This document shows, piece after piece, positions 1 to 9,985 of a DNA stretch of 64,000 nt. The position numbers and the translations under genes were made by a program. The stretch is taken from contig JADNRY010000035.1 of assembly GCA_015501585.1 (NCBI GenBank), forward strand, positions 62,001-126,000, in the 5' to 3' direction. The notes beneath the pieces are model-generated. The model had not been told where the DNA came from and did no database searches. It was given only the letters and a program-made list of their open reading frames with translations. The stretch comes from Rhodocollybia butyracea. Taxonomy: Eukaryota; Basidiomycota; Agaricomycetes; Agaricales; Omphalotaceae. Each line of letters begins with the position of its first letter. Within the stretch, counting starts at the first letter, position 1.

Positions 1-577
1 TTCTGTACTTTAGATTGCTAGTACCACCGAATAAGGAGATATATGTGAATTGCAGGAAACAAACGCACCCCAGATAACGCAGTTTTGAGATTCAGACTAT
101 GACCACCTGAGCTAGGTGCTCGGCCCACATAATTCGACATTACAGGCTGCACATCTCCCGAATACTCCCATAACCTTAACGCGTCTCCAGTTGTTGCCAT
201 GAGTTCCGTCGTCGGTGATTTTTGTGCCCACTGATAGGATAATGCACTGGCAGGTTGCCATTGTAGACTCGTTACTGGATAACCATGATGGGCATCGCAC
301 AAAGTCACAAAATCGGAATATTCATTGTATTCGTCTTCTACAAGAACGCGCTCGTCTTGCAGGCCAACGATTGCAATTCGATTCGAATAGTTCTCTGAGA
401 AAGAGCCGATACCAAGACGAAACGAGGATCTAGGTCGCATTTGTCCATTCGGGGCAGGTGTCTTACACCAGTCTAGCGCATAAACAGGCCCTGTAAATTC
501 AGATGAATTCAAGGAGCAATACAGATAAGAGAAAACAAACATGGTGCTTCATATTGAAGAAGAGTGCTTTGGGTCAT
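1..577 (-). CDS. WD40-repeat protein, DCAF7/WDR68-like (5' part, runs off the left edge)
   Basis: This is the N-terminal part of a WD40 beta-propeller protein of the DCAF7/WDR68/TTG1 family. These are scaffold proteins for DYRK-type kinases and CUL4-DDB1 ligases in cytoplasm and nucleus. The start is an ATG at 577. Exon 1 ends at 541 and splices to 490, giving the family N-terminus YEAPWPVYALDW. Later family landmarks are FRLGIGSF, a YPVTSLQW stretch and ELMATTGDALRLWEY, which corresponds to the first WD blade. A second donor lies near 69, and the following intron reaches the window edge. The reading frame starting at 542 is intron read-through, not the true start. Family assignment is by recognised motifs; the missing C-terminal blades cannot be checked. 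Confidence 0.8.
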
Positions 578-730
578 GAAGATAGTTTTAGTTCATCGAC
601 TCGCAATAGACGCTTTCCAGAATTGATCGTGGCAGTGTAGAAATTAATATTACATACTACTACTACAAATTATTATCTTACAAGATGTATTTTGGATTAT
701 AATAAATATATGGACTGTTCTCTTCCTCCT

Positions 731-3357
731 TCATGCTTGCCCAATTTCATCAGACGCATAAGTCTTCTCTCCAATTCCTGCTTCGTGTTGATAAAGTGGT
801 GGTATAGGCTTGACCTTCATTCTGAAGATGTACTTTCTGATATTGTGCGGTAATGCCTTTAGTTGGTACACGGCATGTGTATGCGTAGGCACGCTGAAAA
901 CCTGGTCCAGTTCTTCTAGACTCAGAGCCTTTGTTTCTGGGACGAAGAGTAGAACCGCCCCGAAGCCAACAATGCTACGGCCGTAAATGATAAGCAACTT
1001 GCTCCAGTTTAAATCGCAATAAACTTACTTCCAGGCCGCAAACCAAGCAAACGCTCCTTGGGGTTTGAATGCTCCAATTAACGGAGGGACCGTTATGGCA
1101 ATGACAAAATTGCTGCAAGAGTGTCTTTTAGCACAGGTACATAAAATATAGGTGAGAGCACCGACAAGAACCATAGAATCGCGGTGGCGAAACTCATTCC
1201 AATGTCACGGACGTACAGCGGAAATGCTTCGGCAGAGTACTATAAAAACGTTAACCAAAATTTTCAAACGATGTAAGACTACACAAACAGTAAACGGCAC
1301 AGGACCTTCTCCAGGACTGTACACCATCGTGAACAGATATATGCCAGTAGCAACGACTGCGGCTCTAGCTTTCATGTCCGGGATGAAGCTAGAAGTCAAG
1401 GTGTAAGGACGATGAAAATCGAGCGATGATGCAAAATATATACAATGCAAAACCCGCGAGTAAGAGGAATATTCCCATGAGAGGGAACGTCGTTAGCAAG
1501 AGGTTTCTTCGTCCAAAGGTATCAATCACCCTGATTGCAGGGAAGGCAAAAACCCAGTTGATCATACCATATCCCCAAGAAGCCAGTAGAGCTTGTGATT
1601 GCGTAAAGCCGGACTGGGTAAAGATGGTGCTGGAATAGTAAGCGATGGCGTTGATTCCACAGAATTGTTGCCTAGAATGATAGCGTTAGTATGTAGAAAG
1701 ACCGAAGAAACTAAAACGACATACATAAACATCACGATAAACGATGCCAATGTAGCTCTGCGATTCCGTGGAACAGTGAAAAGTTCTATAAATCGAGGGC
1801 GGTCCCGACTGATATTGTTCTCAGCTTCGAGAAGTACATGAATGTCTTTGGGATAGTCAGCATAGAAATCTTATAGCGTAAATATCCGACACCTACAGTA
1901 CAAATCACGAGCAGCTTGAATAGGGTGATGTCTGAGGCGAGCGAAAGAGTTGTACGCTTCTCTATAGCGACCTTTCGATATGTACCCTGAAATAAAACGT
2001 CAAGCATCAAACAGATGTGAAAGATACGCTCAGTACTCACAACGTGGACCTACAGATATCGTCCATGAGATAATGATAATGCTAGAACTAAAACAAAACG
2101 TACTTTCCGGACAGAAAAAAACTTGCAAACACATGATTAACGCGGGGAAACCAGCCTAATAGTTACATCAAAAAAGTGGGAAAAACGCTTTACCCCAGCA
2201 ACACTTACACTACCCAACATAAGCCGCCAGTTCAATCCAGTGATGTGAGGTGGGTCGGACACTTTGGAAAAAGCCAGATCCATAACATAGCCGAGCCTTG
2301 TAACATAGAATACAGTAAGGTTACACGCATCACCGAACATGATACAAAACTTACATGATACCGAAAGCAGTCCAAGTCTGCCACATCATCACAAGAGCCC
2401 CACGGATAGCGGGAGGAGAGCATTCAGCTGCGTACACAGGCACTGTACTTGATTTAGGTCCAATACCTACACATAAGATCGTCAAAAGAGTACATTACAG
2501 TAATCCAGACCGAAACGCACCCAATCCCAGTACGAATCGAGCGACGAAAAGGTGTTCCCATGAATTGGTGACACCTTTGCATTATAGGTCAACATGAATT
2601 CTGAGAGATGGTAGCGAGTCGCCCACCTTGCCAAATACATGTCAAAAACGAGAACATTCCAGCGAAAAAGATGGTTCCCCGACGACCAAGGAACCTGTTC
2701 AACTATGGAAACAGACGTAAACCAGAATGTCACTAGTATGTCAGCAAAGAATCCTTACGGGTTCGGTCAACCAGCACCCAAGTACAGCACAACACAGATA
2801 CGGAGCTGAGTTCACAAGTCCGAGCAGCCACTGATTCCTGCTCGAAGCACTCGCTCCCGCTATGCCGATCCCGAACTGGGGGCAAAAAAAAGATTTGCTC
2901 CGTTGATAACGGATTCATCCATCTGTGCAGATAGGCGCGTTTAGATGGAGCAATAGGGGAAAGGAATACTTGTACATACCCCTTGAACAGCAGCAGCCAT
3001 CGAGCAGAGGACAACCAGATAGTATAACATCTTGGGCTGGTCCCATTTATGGGTAATCTCGCGTCTAAATACGTTCTTGTCTTCCTCGTCTAGTTGTGTC
3101 AGGCTCTCAAATTGCGAGGGATCCTGGGCAACGAGAGCACCCTTCTGAAACTCGATGACAAGATCTTCCAAACCATGAGTTTCTGCGAATATTTTGGCAT
3201 CTTCCATAAGCTGTTCATGAGGTATATCAGCTAGGGGGTTGGCCAGTTTGGCAGTTAGATCGCGGAAAGAGTCATCTTGAGAAGCTGTCCGCTCGTTCAT
3301 CGAAATCGAAGCATCCTCGCGTTTTTCGGCAGTCGTTTTTTCCTTGAGACCAGACAT
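731..3357 (-). CDS. MFS sugar/polyol transporter (sugar porter family), tandem copy 1
   Basis: This is a 12-TM sugar porter of the fungal inositol/quinate-like branch, predicted in the plasma membrane and importing a sugar or polyol by proton symport. The ATG at 3357 opens an approximately 120-residue cytosolic lead containing [17 protein letters not shown], followed by the first TM. Downstream are INGANLFF in the first outer loop, the loop [15 protein letters not shown] before [19 protein letters not shown], and the C-terminal [15 protein letters not shown] signature. The coding sequence is cut by about ten short introns. The TAG/TGA shadows inside it are intronic, and no disabling change was seen. 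It lies head-to-tail with a paralogue 497 bp upstream. The exact substrate cannot be told from sequence. Confidence 0.85.
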
Positions 3358-3854
3358 TTCAAGGTGTTGGAATACATCTAACGCTATAATCAAAGTTTTT
3401 ATAGCAGAGAAGCCAATCTTTGGTGGAGACTTCGTGGAGCCAAAGCGTCTTTTCGTCATAGAACAGCTCCATGCCTGTGAGTTGAATTTCCCGTTATTTT
3501 CCCGCACGAAAACTCTCTAGCATTAGTAGGAGTGGAGCTCTTCGGTAAGAGTCCAGCGGTCAAACGTCACTAATACACCAGCGGTGGTAGCGGATCTTGG
3601 AGCATCCTCAGGGGGACAGAGGTCTAACCATGATTCCTCAACTAAAGTTGACAGAAAGAGTGTCGAAAGGTTTTAGAGTTTGCCAAGGACGGCGGCTCAC
3701 AACTCCCGACCTAGCGCTTATTTTGACACCAACGAACCGCTCCAAATTCTCTTTGTCAGGACGCGTCGGGCATGTTGAGCAACAGTAAAAAACATAAGTA
3801 TAGAACACAAATAGGTAATCGTCATAGACTCATACATCATTTTAACAGGTACGT
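3358..3854. other. Spacer between the two transporter genes
   Basis: This stretch of about 500 bp holds the promoter of transporter copy 1 and the 3' region of copy 2. The plus-strand frame at 3597-3788 (63 codons) has no recognisable domain. I see no further gene here. Confidence 0.6.
3396..3403 (-). promoter_or_regulatory. TATA-like box of transporter copy 1
   Basis: The minus strand reads TATAAAAA about 40 bp upstream of the ATG at 3357. Position and composition suit a core promoter element. The neighbouring paralogue has a similar box at a similar distance, which supports the call. No transcript data are available here. Confidence 0.4.
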
Positions 3855-6396
3855 TTAATGGCCGGCTCCCTTCTCAAATACAGTAATACTCTCGACTTCG
3901 TCAAAGTTGTACAAGGGTGGGAGTACAGTATCTCTTCGCCAGAGTACCCACTTCTTGATCCAGTAGGGGAGGAAGACAGTCCCCTGGTAGGAAATATGCT
4001 TGGATGTAGGGACTGCAAAAACGTAGTCAAGTTCCTCGAGTGTACGTTGTTTAGTTTCTAAGAGAATATTAGGTTCTAGAGTAAAGTAAAGCAAAGTACG
4101 GAGTATACGAACCGGGCAAAAGGAAAAAGATCATAATGAAGGCAATAACATTAAGTCCAGCGTAGAAGCCGAAAGCTGCGGAGAAAACGATCAAGAAGAG
4201 AAGAAAACAGTTTGAACCTCAACATACCTCCTTGGGGGTCATGGCGCCGAGCATACGAGGGAACGTCAAACCCAGGACCGCAGCCCAGAAAAGACAAGTC
4301 GCGACCGCCCACGACATTCCCATTTCCCTGTGGGTGAGGGGGAAAACTTCGGCCGAGTACGTGAACGGAACGGGTCCCTCTCCGGGTGAATAGAATGCTG
4401 TCGACAGACGTAAGCTTAAGTATGGAACATAGACATGAAGACTCCGTACCAGCGAAGAGGAAAACAAAGAAAGCAATCAGAGGCAAGCGTGCGCCGCTCG
4501 AGGTAGGTATAAAGAAGCACATTCCGGCAGCAAGCAGGGTCCACGCCATGTTAGGGAAGGTGAACAAAAGCAAGTTACGCCTTCCGAATGTGTCAATAGT
4601 CTATAGAGGTCGGTGAGAAGTGCACAATAGAAAATAAAGACTCTCCTTACCCAGACAGCGGGGAACGCAAATACAAAGTTGACGAGACCAAAGCCGAAGG
4701 TAGCAAGCAACGCCTGCTTGTCCGAGAACCCACCTTCTGAGAAAATGGTAGAGGAGTAGAAAGCAATGATGTTGATACCACACCTGTGCAAAGTTTAAAG
4801 CGAGTTGGAAAAGAAAAGCATCTCACTTACATCTGCTGGGCGATCATGACGACAAACGAGGCAAGAGTGGCACGGCGAACTCGAGGAATAGTGAAGAGCT
4901 CGAAGAATCGAGAGATGTAAGTGGATCCTTTGAGTACTGCAAACTCTTCCTCTAGCTGTCTGTGAACGTAGTACAGATCTCTGGCAGCCTGCAGTTCAGA
5001 ATTTCGGAGACGCTTGAGCGATTTATAGGCATTTTGGTAACGTCCCTTCTTCATGTACCACTGCAACGAGTTGATAAATCCAGTTACAAGGGATCAAAAA
5101 CAGCACTTACTCTGGGTGATTCCGGACAGAAGTAGACACCTATGGCAAGGGGAATGGCAGGAAGGAAGGCAGAACCGAGCTGCAGACGCCATGCGATGGG
5201 ACCAACTTGGAACAAAATCAAGTTGGCGGTACAACCAAGGAAAATTCCGAACGCGGTCTGTCGAAATATTGATATCTTTAAATTGTTAATTGAAAATGAC
5301 GAACTCACCCATAACTGCCAAGACATAACCAAGCCTCCTCGAATACTCGCCGGTGTATTTTCAGCAGCATAGACAGGAACAGTAGTGGCTTTGGCACCCA
5401 TACCAATACCAAGTAAAAGTCGAGTAACCTGAAGCGTAGCGGTCTGAAAATACTGGATTATGTAGTTGATAAAATGAACCTTACTAATAGTTGTTCCCAT
5501 GTTTGCGAACAAGCAGATCCAATGACAGAGAGGGTACAGAAGATAGCGGCAACAAAGATTGTTCCACGGCGTCCCAAGACTATCGGATGTAGTGCATGAG
5601 TATTGGGCAACAAAAGAATCTGAAAAACATACAGATATTCAGGGGGTCCGTGAGCCAGCAACCGATCAACGAAGCTCCAACGTAAGGGCTTTTGAGGAAA
5701 GATCAGTAAACTGGAAAGAGAAACGAAGTGGTGAGTACATACCCAGAGTTGATGAGCCCAACTAGCCACTGGTTTGTAGAAGCATTGGGTGCATTAGTGG
5801 AGTCATCGATGCCAAATACTACAGGGAAGGACAAGTTTGCACCGTTAGAGCCCTCTTGATCCCACCCTCTGATGAGATGAAATTCTAGATTAGAATGGGT
5901 GGAGCAAGATTGAATGTATACAAAAACATACTGGACGGCAGCCGCAATAGAGCAGATGATGACCGTCATGTAGAGATCTCTGGGCTGTGACCACTTGTCT
6001 AGAATCCAAACAGAATTAGGTATAGATCTGCGGGAAAGCGGTGGAGCATACGGGTGATCTCCCGACGAAGAATGGCGCGGTCTTCTTCGTCAAGCTCAGG
6101 CAGGTTTTCAAAGTCCTTGGGGTTCTGTGCGAGCAGAGCACCCTTTCTCAAGAAAGGAAGGGCTTCTTCCAAACCTTTCTCTCTAGCAAAAGCGTCGACC
6201 TGAGATAAGAGCTTTCCTTTGGGAATTCCGTGGAGGGGGTTCTGGATTCTAAAGACTAATATGAGTACAGAGGCAAAAGAGCACGAGATAAGCAAAGTTA
6301 CCTAGCGTTCACATTGTTGGCCAAGTCAATGCGGCGCTGCTCTTCTTGTTCCTCGAAGGAACCCTTCTCCACGTCGGTGACTTTGTCTGAAGACAT
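3855..6396 (-). CDS. MFS sugar/polyol transporter (sugar porter family), tandem copy 2
   Basis: This is the second 12-TM sugar porter of the tandem pair, with the same role class: plasma-membrane proton-coupled sugar or polyol uptake. The ATG at 6396 gives [15 protein letters not shown] charged cytosolic lead follows, with [20 protein letters not shown] and AILRREITR, matching copy 1 closely. The first outer loop reads [14 protein letters not shown]. Then come [68 protein letters not shown], and the terminal [18 protein letters not shown]. The gene has many short introns. All sugar porter motifs I looked for are present, so it looks functional. Differences in the first outer loop between the copies may reflect different substrates. 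Confidence 0.87.
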
Positions 6397-6446
6397 GAGG
6401 GTGAAAGTCAGGACGAAGACAACGGATTCAGTAGACCCGCGTCATC

Positions 6447-6454
6447 CTTATATA
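6447..6454 (-). promoter_or_regulatory. TATA-like box of transporter copy 2
   Basis: The minus strand reads TATATAAG about 50 bp upstream of the ATG at 6396. The position matches that of the box in front of the tandem paralogue. This is a sequence-only call. Confidence 0.4.
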
Positions 6455-7224
6455 CTCCATAGAAAGTCACAACAGCGGAAAGGAGACCAGATCGGATTGA
6501 TGATAATTACGGCTGTGACAAAATGGGGTACTTCGCAGGATCCGTTGAACAAATTCCGATTCTAATCCTCATCCGACTCTAAACTTGTAGGTTAATATCC
6601 TGTCAAACGCATACTATCACTTTTTCGGACTTCCTGGGAGACTCAAAAACGCAAAGAAGAGAAGAAAAAAAAGTTCACAACCTATAGATTGGTCACAAGA
6701 ACAACTGGAAACCGGGGTCCAAAGCTTCAAAGTTCAATTACAATAGAGTTTTACACGCGTACCGTTTCGGGTACAATGGAGGAGCCATTTTCTTCGTTCT
6801 AGGCTTCCCCACTTCCCCAGTCTCCCCCACAGGCGTCACGCGCAATCTGATGCGCCATCTGAAGGCGGAGCTAGGTTTTTCAAACAACCAGCGCTCTATT
6901 GTAGCGCCCTGACAACCTCGAAATTGATTTAGGAGGTAGGGTCTGTATTTGTGATATCTGATTCAGCGTCGATGACTGAGCTCACTGAAATGCGCGATTG
7001 CAACCGAAATTAACCCCAAACAGGAGCAACAACTTTGTTTATACAATGGCACACAATAAATATCGTTCAGTCCGAATAGGTAACGATAATCTAGCGGTAA
7101 TGTACACAGGGAAATGGGACGTTGACTTTTTTGAGCATCCAGTGCAGCGAAGTTACCGACATAGAGGGAGAGAGTCGGAAAAAGACGGAGGGGAGGAGCC
7201 AGTGACGTGACGCAGGAGTTGTCG

Positions 7225-7307
7225 AATGTCGAGGTGATGTCGAGGTGAATGGTGATGTCGAGGTGAATGGTGATGTCGAGGTGAATGGTGATGTCGAGGT
7301 GAATGGC
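7225..7307. repeat. 18-bp minisatellite, four full copies plus a partial
   Basis: Four consecutive 18-bp units, GATGTCGAGGTGAATGGT, start at 7236, 7254, 7272 and 7290. A partial copy lies just before them. The last unit differs only at its final base. The copies are otherwise identical, which implies recent expansion. The length is a multiple of three, so frames run open across it and read HLDITI or NGDVEV repeats; these look incidental. Confidence 0.95.
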
Positions 7308-7536
7308 GTAGTCGGTATTGTTGGGTATGCAGAAGTTACGTGGCACAGAGTCAAGCCCGGGAAGAGACAGAAGAGACGGAACTACATAATGAAGAGCCAA
7401 AACAAACTATGGACAAGGCAGAAAAACAAGCGAGCAATGATAGCGAAATAAAGAAAACCAGGTTGTAGGAAAAAAGCAGGAAAAATCGAGTTTGTTGGAA
7501 AGAAGTTTGCGAGGATTGAGAATATTGTTCAAGTGT

Positions 7537-8171
7537 TCAGTCCAGTATGGAGCTAATTGCGCCGCAGTCCTCGCAGAATGCCCACATCGTTCGGTTACCG
7601 TTAAGACCAGGGGAGCACGCGACGCGGAGCTTTGGAATTGTCGAACAGTTGGTTCTGAAGCATTGATAGGTCTTAAGTATCGAGAAAGATTAGACGGCCG
7701 TTATCAACTTACCCGTGGTGTTTGAAATCAGGGTGAGGCTGAAGCAAACCGACGTTGGGCATGGAAGTCTGACAAGATTCTGTAACGTTTGACATTGAAA
7801 CATCTGGGATTAAAGAAAGGGGGTAAGGATCGACGGAAGGGTAAAGGGAAGCTGTTGAAACATTAGAAAAACACGCGCGCACAAGGAAAAAAAAAACTCG
7901 AACTTACAAGGAGGCGTAACAGGGGAATTTGATGTGTTGGAAGACTCTGAGCTGGTTGAAGACGTGTTTCGGTAATGGTGATGCGCGTAGAAAGGCTCTG
8001 CTTCGGACATCATGCAGTCATTGTCGGAGTTGGGGAACGGAACAAACTTCAATTGTTTTGGTTTCTAAAGCGCATACATGTTGAGAAGATGTAAAAAAAG
8101 GACGCAACTTGGAAACTTACCTGGTGAACTGCATCGTCCGAGTCGCCGTCAAACTTTCTTTTCATAGCCAT
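7537..8171 (-). CDS. Conserved-looking small protein of unknown function (154 aa)
   Basis: I do not recognise the family. Splicing by eye gives four exons: 8171-8121, 8064-7908, 7851-7713 and 7654-7537. All have GT-AG borders and the phases agree. The product of 154 aa begins MAMKRKFDGDSD and continues with a QLKFVPFPNSDND segment and a Ser/Thr-rich stretch. It ends with a compact motif, MWAFCEDCGAISSILD, that has a CxxC pair. Basic and acidic N-terminal residues suggest a nuclear or cytosolic protein, but this is only a guess. The gene is divergent from the APQ12-like gene, sharing 208 bp of upstream sequence. The agreement of four exons in phase makes a real gene likely. Confidence 0.7.
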
Positions 8172-8379
8172 GATTGGGTATGGGAGGATTTAAGTTGGTG
8201 GAAGAAAGTCAGCGGTCGTGATGGGGGTAAAGAACTGAAGCTTGATGGACTAGAAAGATGTCTTAAGTAGTAGAACCCCTGATTTGTCAGCAGCCGGTAT
8301 GCCATTTAGACCAAGCCCCCCGTGACATTTTTAATTCGGTAACACCGGCAAGTTACAACTTACTTGCTCGCCAACTTGC

Positions 8380-9063
8380 ATGGCCAACGTAGTCGATAAT
8401 ATCCCTCTTCCAGAATTTCTGGACCCTGTTCTCGCATATCTTTCAGAGAACCTACCGCCGCCCGCTTATTCTCTCTTGATCTCTTTCCTCTCTCATGGCC
8501 TTGCACTCGCTTCAGCGCTCCTAACTCTTGCTCACTCGCTGCTATTTGATTCATCCAACTGGAATGCACAAACACTACTTCCTCCGTTGATTGCTTTCCT
8601 TACGGCATACCTTGCCATACTCAGCCTGTACCGCACAACGGCTTGGATCATAAGAACTAGCTTCTGGTTCATCAAATGGGGCTCACTATTGGCTGCCATA
8701 GCAGCTGGTGCTGGCTGGATGTTAGCCGATGGCGGAAATGCCTTGGGTGGCAGAGGCGCAGCCAACACTATCGCAGGAGTGGTGTTGGATATGATGAATG
8801 GCGAAACCGGTAAACAATCGCGAGGTAGCCGTCAACGAAAGCGCCCAAAAGCTTGGGACTCTTTCGAGGCTCATCGTGATTGGCAATTCAATGAAAAGCA
8901 GGCTGAAAAGGATTCTAAAAACGACGCGCAGGTCCTCATGGATAACATTCTTTCGGCTACGGGTTCTGCGATCACAGGAAGCAACTGGTGGGGTTTTTTG
9001 AGTGGCACGAAGGAAACGAATGAGAAGTCGTCCAAATCAGAGTCAGACTCAGTTTCGCGATAG
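8380..9063 (+). CDS. APQ12-like nuclear envelope / ER membrane protein
   Basis: This single-exon gene encodes 227 aa. Two hydrophobic stretches lie around residues 28-50 and 64-115. The second contains LYRTTAWIIRTSFWFIKWGS, which resembles the core of the fungal APQ12 family. APQ12 proteins act in the nuclear envelope and ER, in nuclear pore assembly and membrane lipid homeostasis. The C-terminal half is soluble, basic then Ser/Lys-rich, and longer than in the short yeast protein. It converges with MPC2, with only 64 bp between the stops. The assignment rests on the membrane motif and topology and is moderately sure. Confidence 0.65.
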   Translation: MANVVDNIPLPEFLDPVLAYLSENLPPPAYSLLISFLSHGLALASALLTLAHSLLFDSSNWNAQTLLPPLIAFLTAYLAILSLYRTTAWIIRTSFWFIKWGSLLAAIAAGAGWMLADGGNALGGRGAANTIAGVVLDMMNGETGKQSRGSRQRKRPKAWDSFEAHRDWQFNEKQAEKDSKNDAQVLMDNILSATGSAITGSNWWGFLSGTKETNEKSSKSESDSVSR

Positions 9064-9127
9064 TCATCTGTAACCATAGTTTTCAGTGGATCCTCAATTG
9101 CATTATGGAATAATAGTATAGATTATT

Positions 9128-9659
9128 CTACGCTTTTGTTGGTGCAGCCAACTGGCCCTGTGTGTATCGGAAGCTGACGAGAGATTAGAATAGTAGAGTG
9201 GCTGAAAATTGAATCCACTTACTGTGCTACCCGTCCTAGCTGTGTTAACCCAGAAAGTCCTACAAAGAAATTGACCTGTGTGTAGAGAGTAAGACATGAA
9301 ATGGTGTGACGACAACGCACGTACAGCAGCTAGACTGTAATTGACGGGAATAATCACTAAAGAATATCGAACCCAGATAATGCCTGTGGCTGCCAAGGCT
9401 ATAAAAGGAGAGGCTTCAATACGATTTCAAGCAGGCGCATATTTACTACACACCAACATTCTGAGGAACGCTGAGCTTGTCCGCCGGTCTACTCAAGTCT
9501 TTTAGTCCAGCGCCGACCAGACACCATTTCATCAATGGTGCCCAAAAGAACACTGTCTTGGGTCCTAGTCACATAACATAAGCTTTCTTGAGTGTAAACG
9601 ATTTCCACATGATTGGTACCTGCTGGGTGATTGAAGAATTTTGCAAAAGCCGTGGCCAT
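9128..9659 (-). CDS. MPC2: Mitochondrial pyruvate carrier subunit 2
   Basis: This is a subunit of the mitochondrial pyruvate carrier, which moves cytosolic pyruvate across the inner membrane as an MPC1-MPC2 heterodimer. The start is the ATG at 9659 (MATAFAKFFNHPAG). Five short exons splice in phase. They give the family core: GPKTVFFWAPLMKWCLVGAG, DLSRPADKLSVPQN, ATGIIWVRYSLVIIPVNYSL and NFFVGLSGLTQLGR. The stop is at 9128. The length, about 125 aa, fits MPC2. Its promoter region is shared with the divergent CBM5/12-DM9 gene. Confidence 0.93.
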
Positions 9660-9928
9660 GTCGAGGAGATTGAAAGAGGTATGTTGGCTAATTGTAAACG
9701 GCCGGAAACTTTATTCCGGAACACCGGGTCCGGAGCTTCGTACTCCAAGTAAGGAGATTGTACAAGTATTGTCAAGTAAGTAAGTACCAAGCTTAAATTT
9801 TGCTACAAACCTCAACGTTTCAACAATCAAGCCATCGATAGGAGTACAGGTCCGATGGTTGGTGCGTCCTGGAGCTTCATGACGCACCCAAGTTTGTCAC
9901 GCTGTATCACAGCCATTCTTGGCGGGGC

Positions 9929-9934
9929 ATAAAA
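9929..9934 (+). promoter_or_regulatory. TATA-like box upstream of the CBM5/12-DM9 gene
   Basis: ATAAAA, within GCATAAAAGGCCC, lies about 50 bp before the ATG at 9986, a usual place for a core promoter. It is a sequence-only call. Confidence 0.4.
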
Positions 9935-9985
9935 GGCCCTTTTTACTTCTGGACCCCACTCTTTCCTTCAACTGATACTATCACA

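Larger units (their letters stand above)
6397..7536. other. Gene-free region with a minisatellite
   Basis: This 1.1 kb stretch contains the transporter copy 2 promoter at its left and the likely 3' UTR of the 154-aa protein gene at its right. The only clear structure is the 18-bp tandem repeat at 7225-7307. Open frames over that repeat on both strands are low-complexity products of the repeat and are not called as genes. Confidence 0.6.

Noticed and set aside
3655..3690. 15-bp string GGTTTTAGAGTTTGC shared with about 44,068
   Set aside because: The shared part is too short to claim a dispersed repeat without a genome-wide search; flanks match only weakly.
6963..7400. Long minus frame (145 codons) with TIHLDI repeats and a plus frame with NGDVEV repeats
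   Set aside because: Both come from the 18-bp minisatellite, whose unit is a multiple of three. They have no domain or supporting exon structure.
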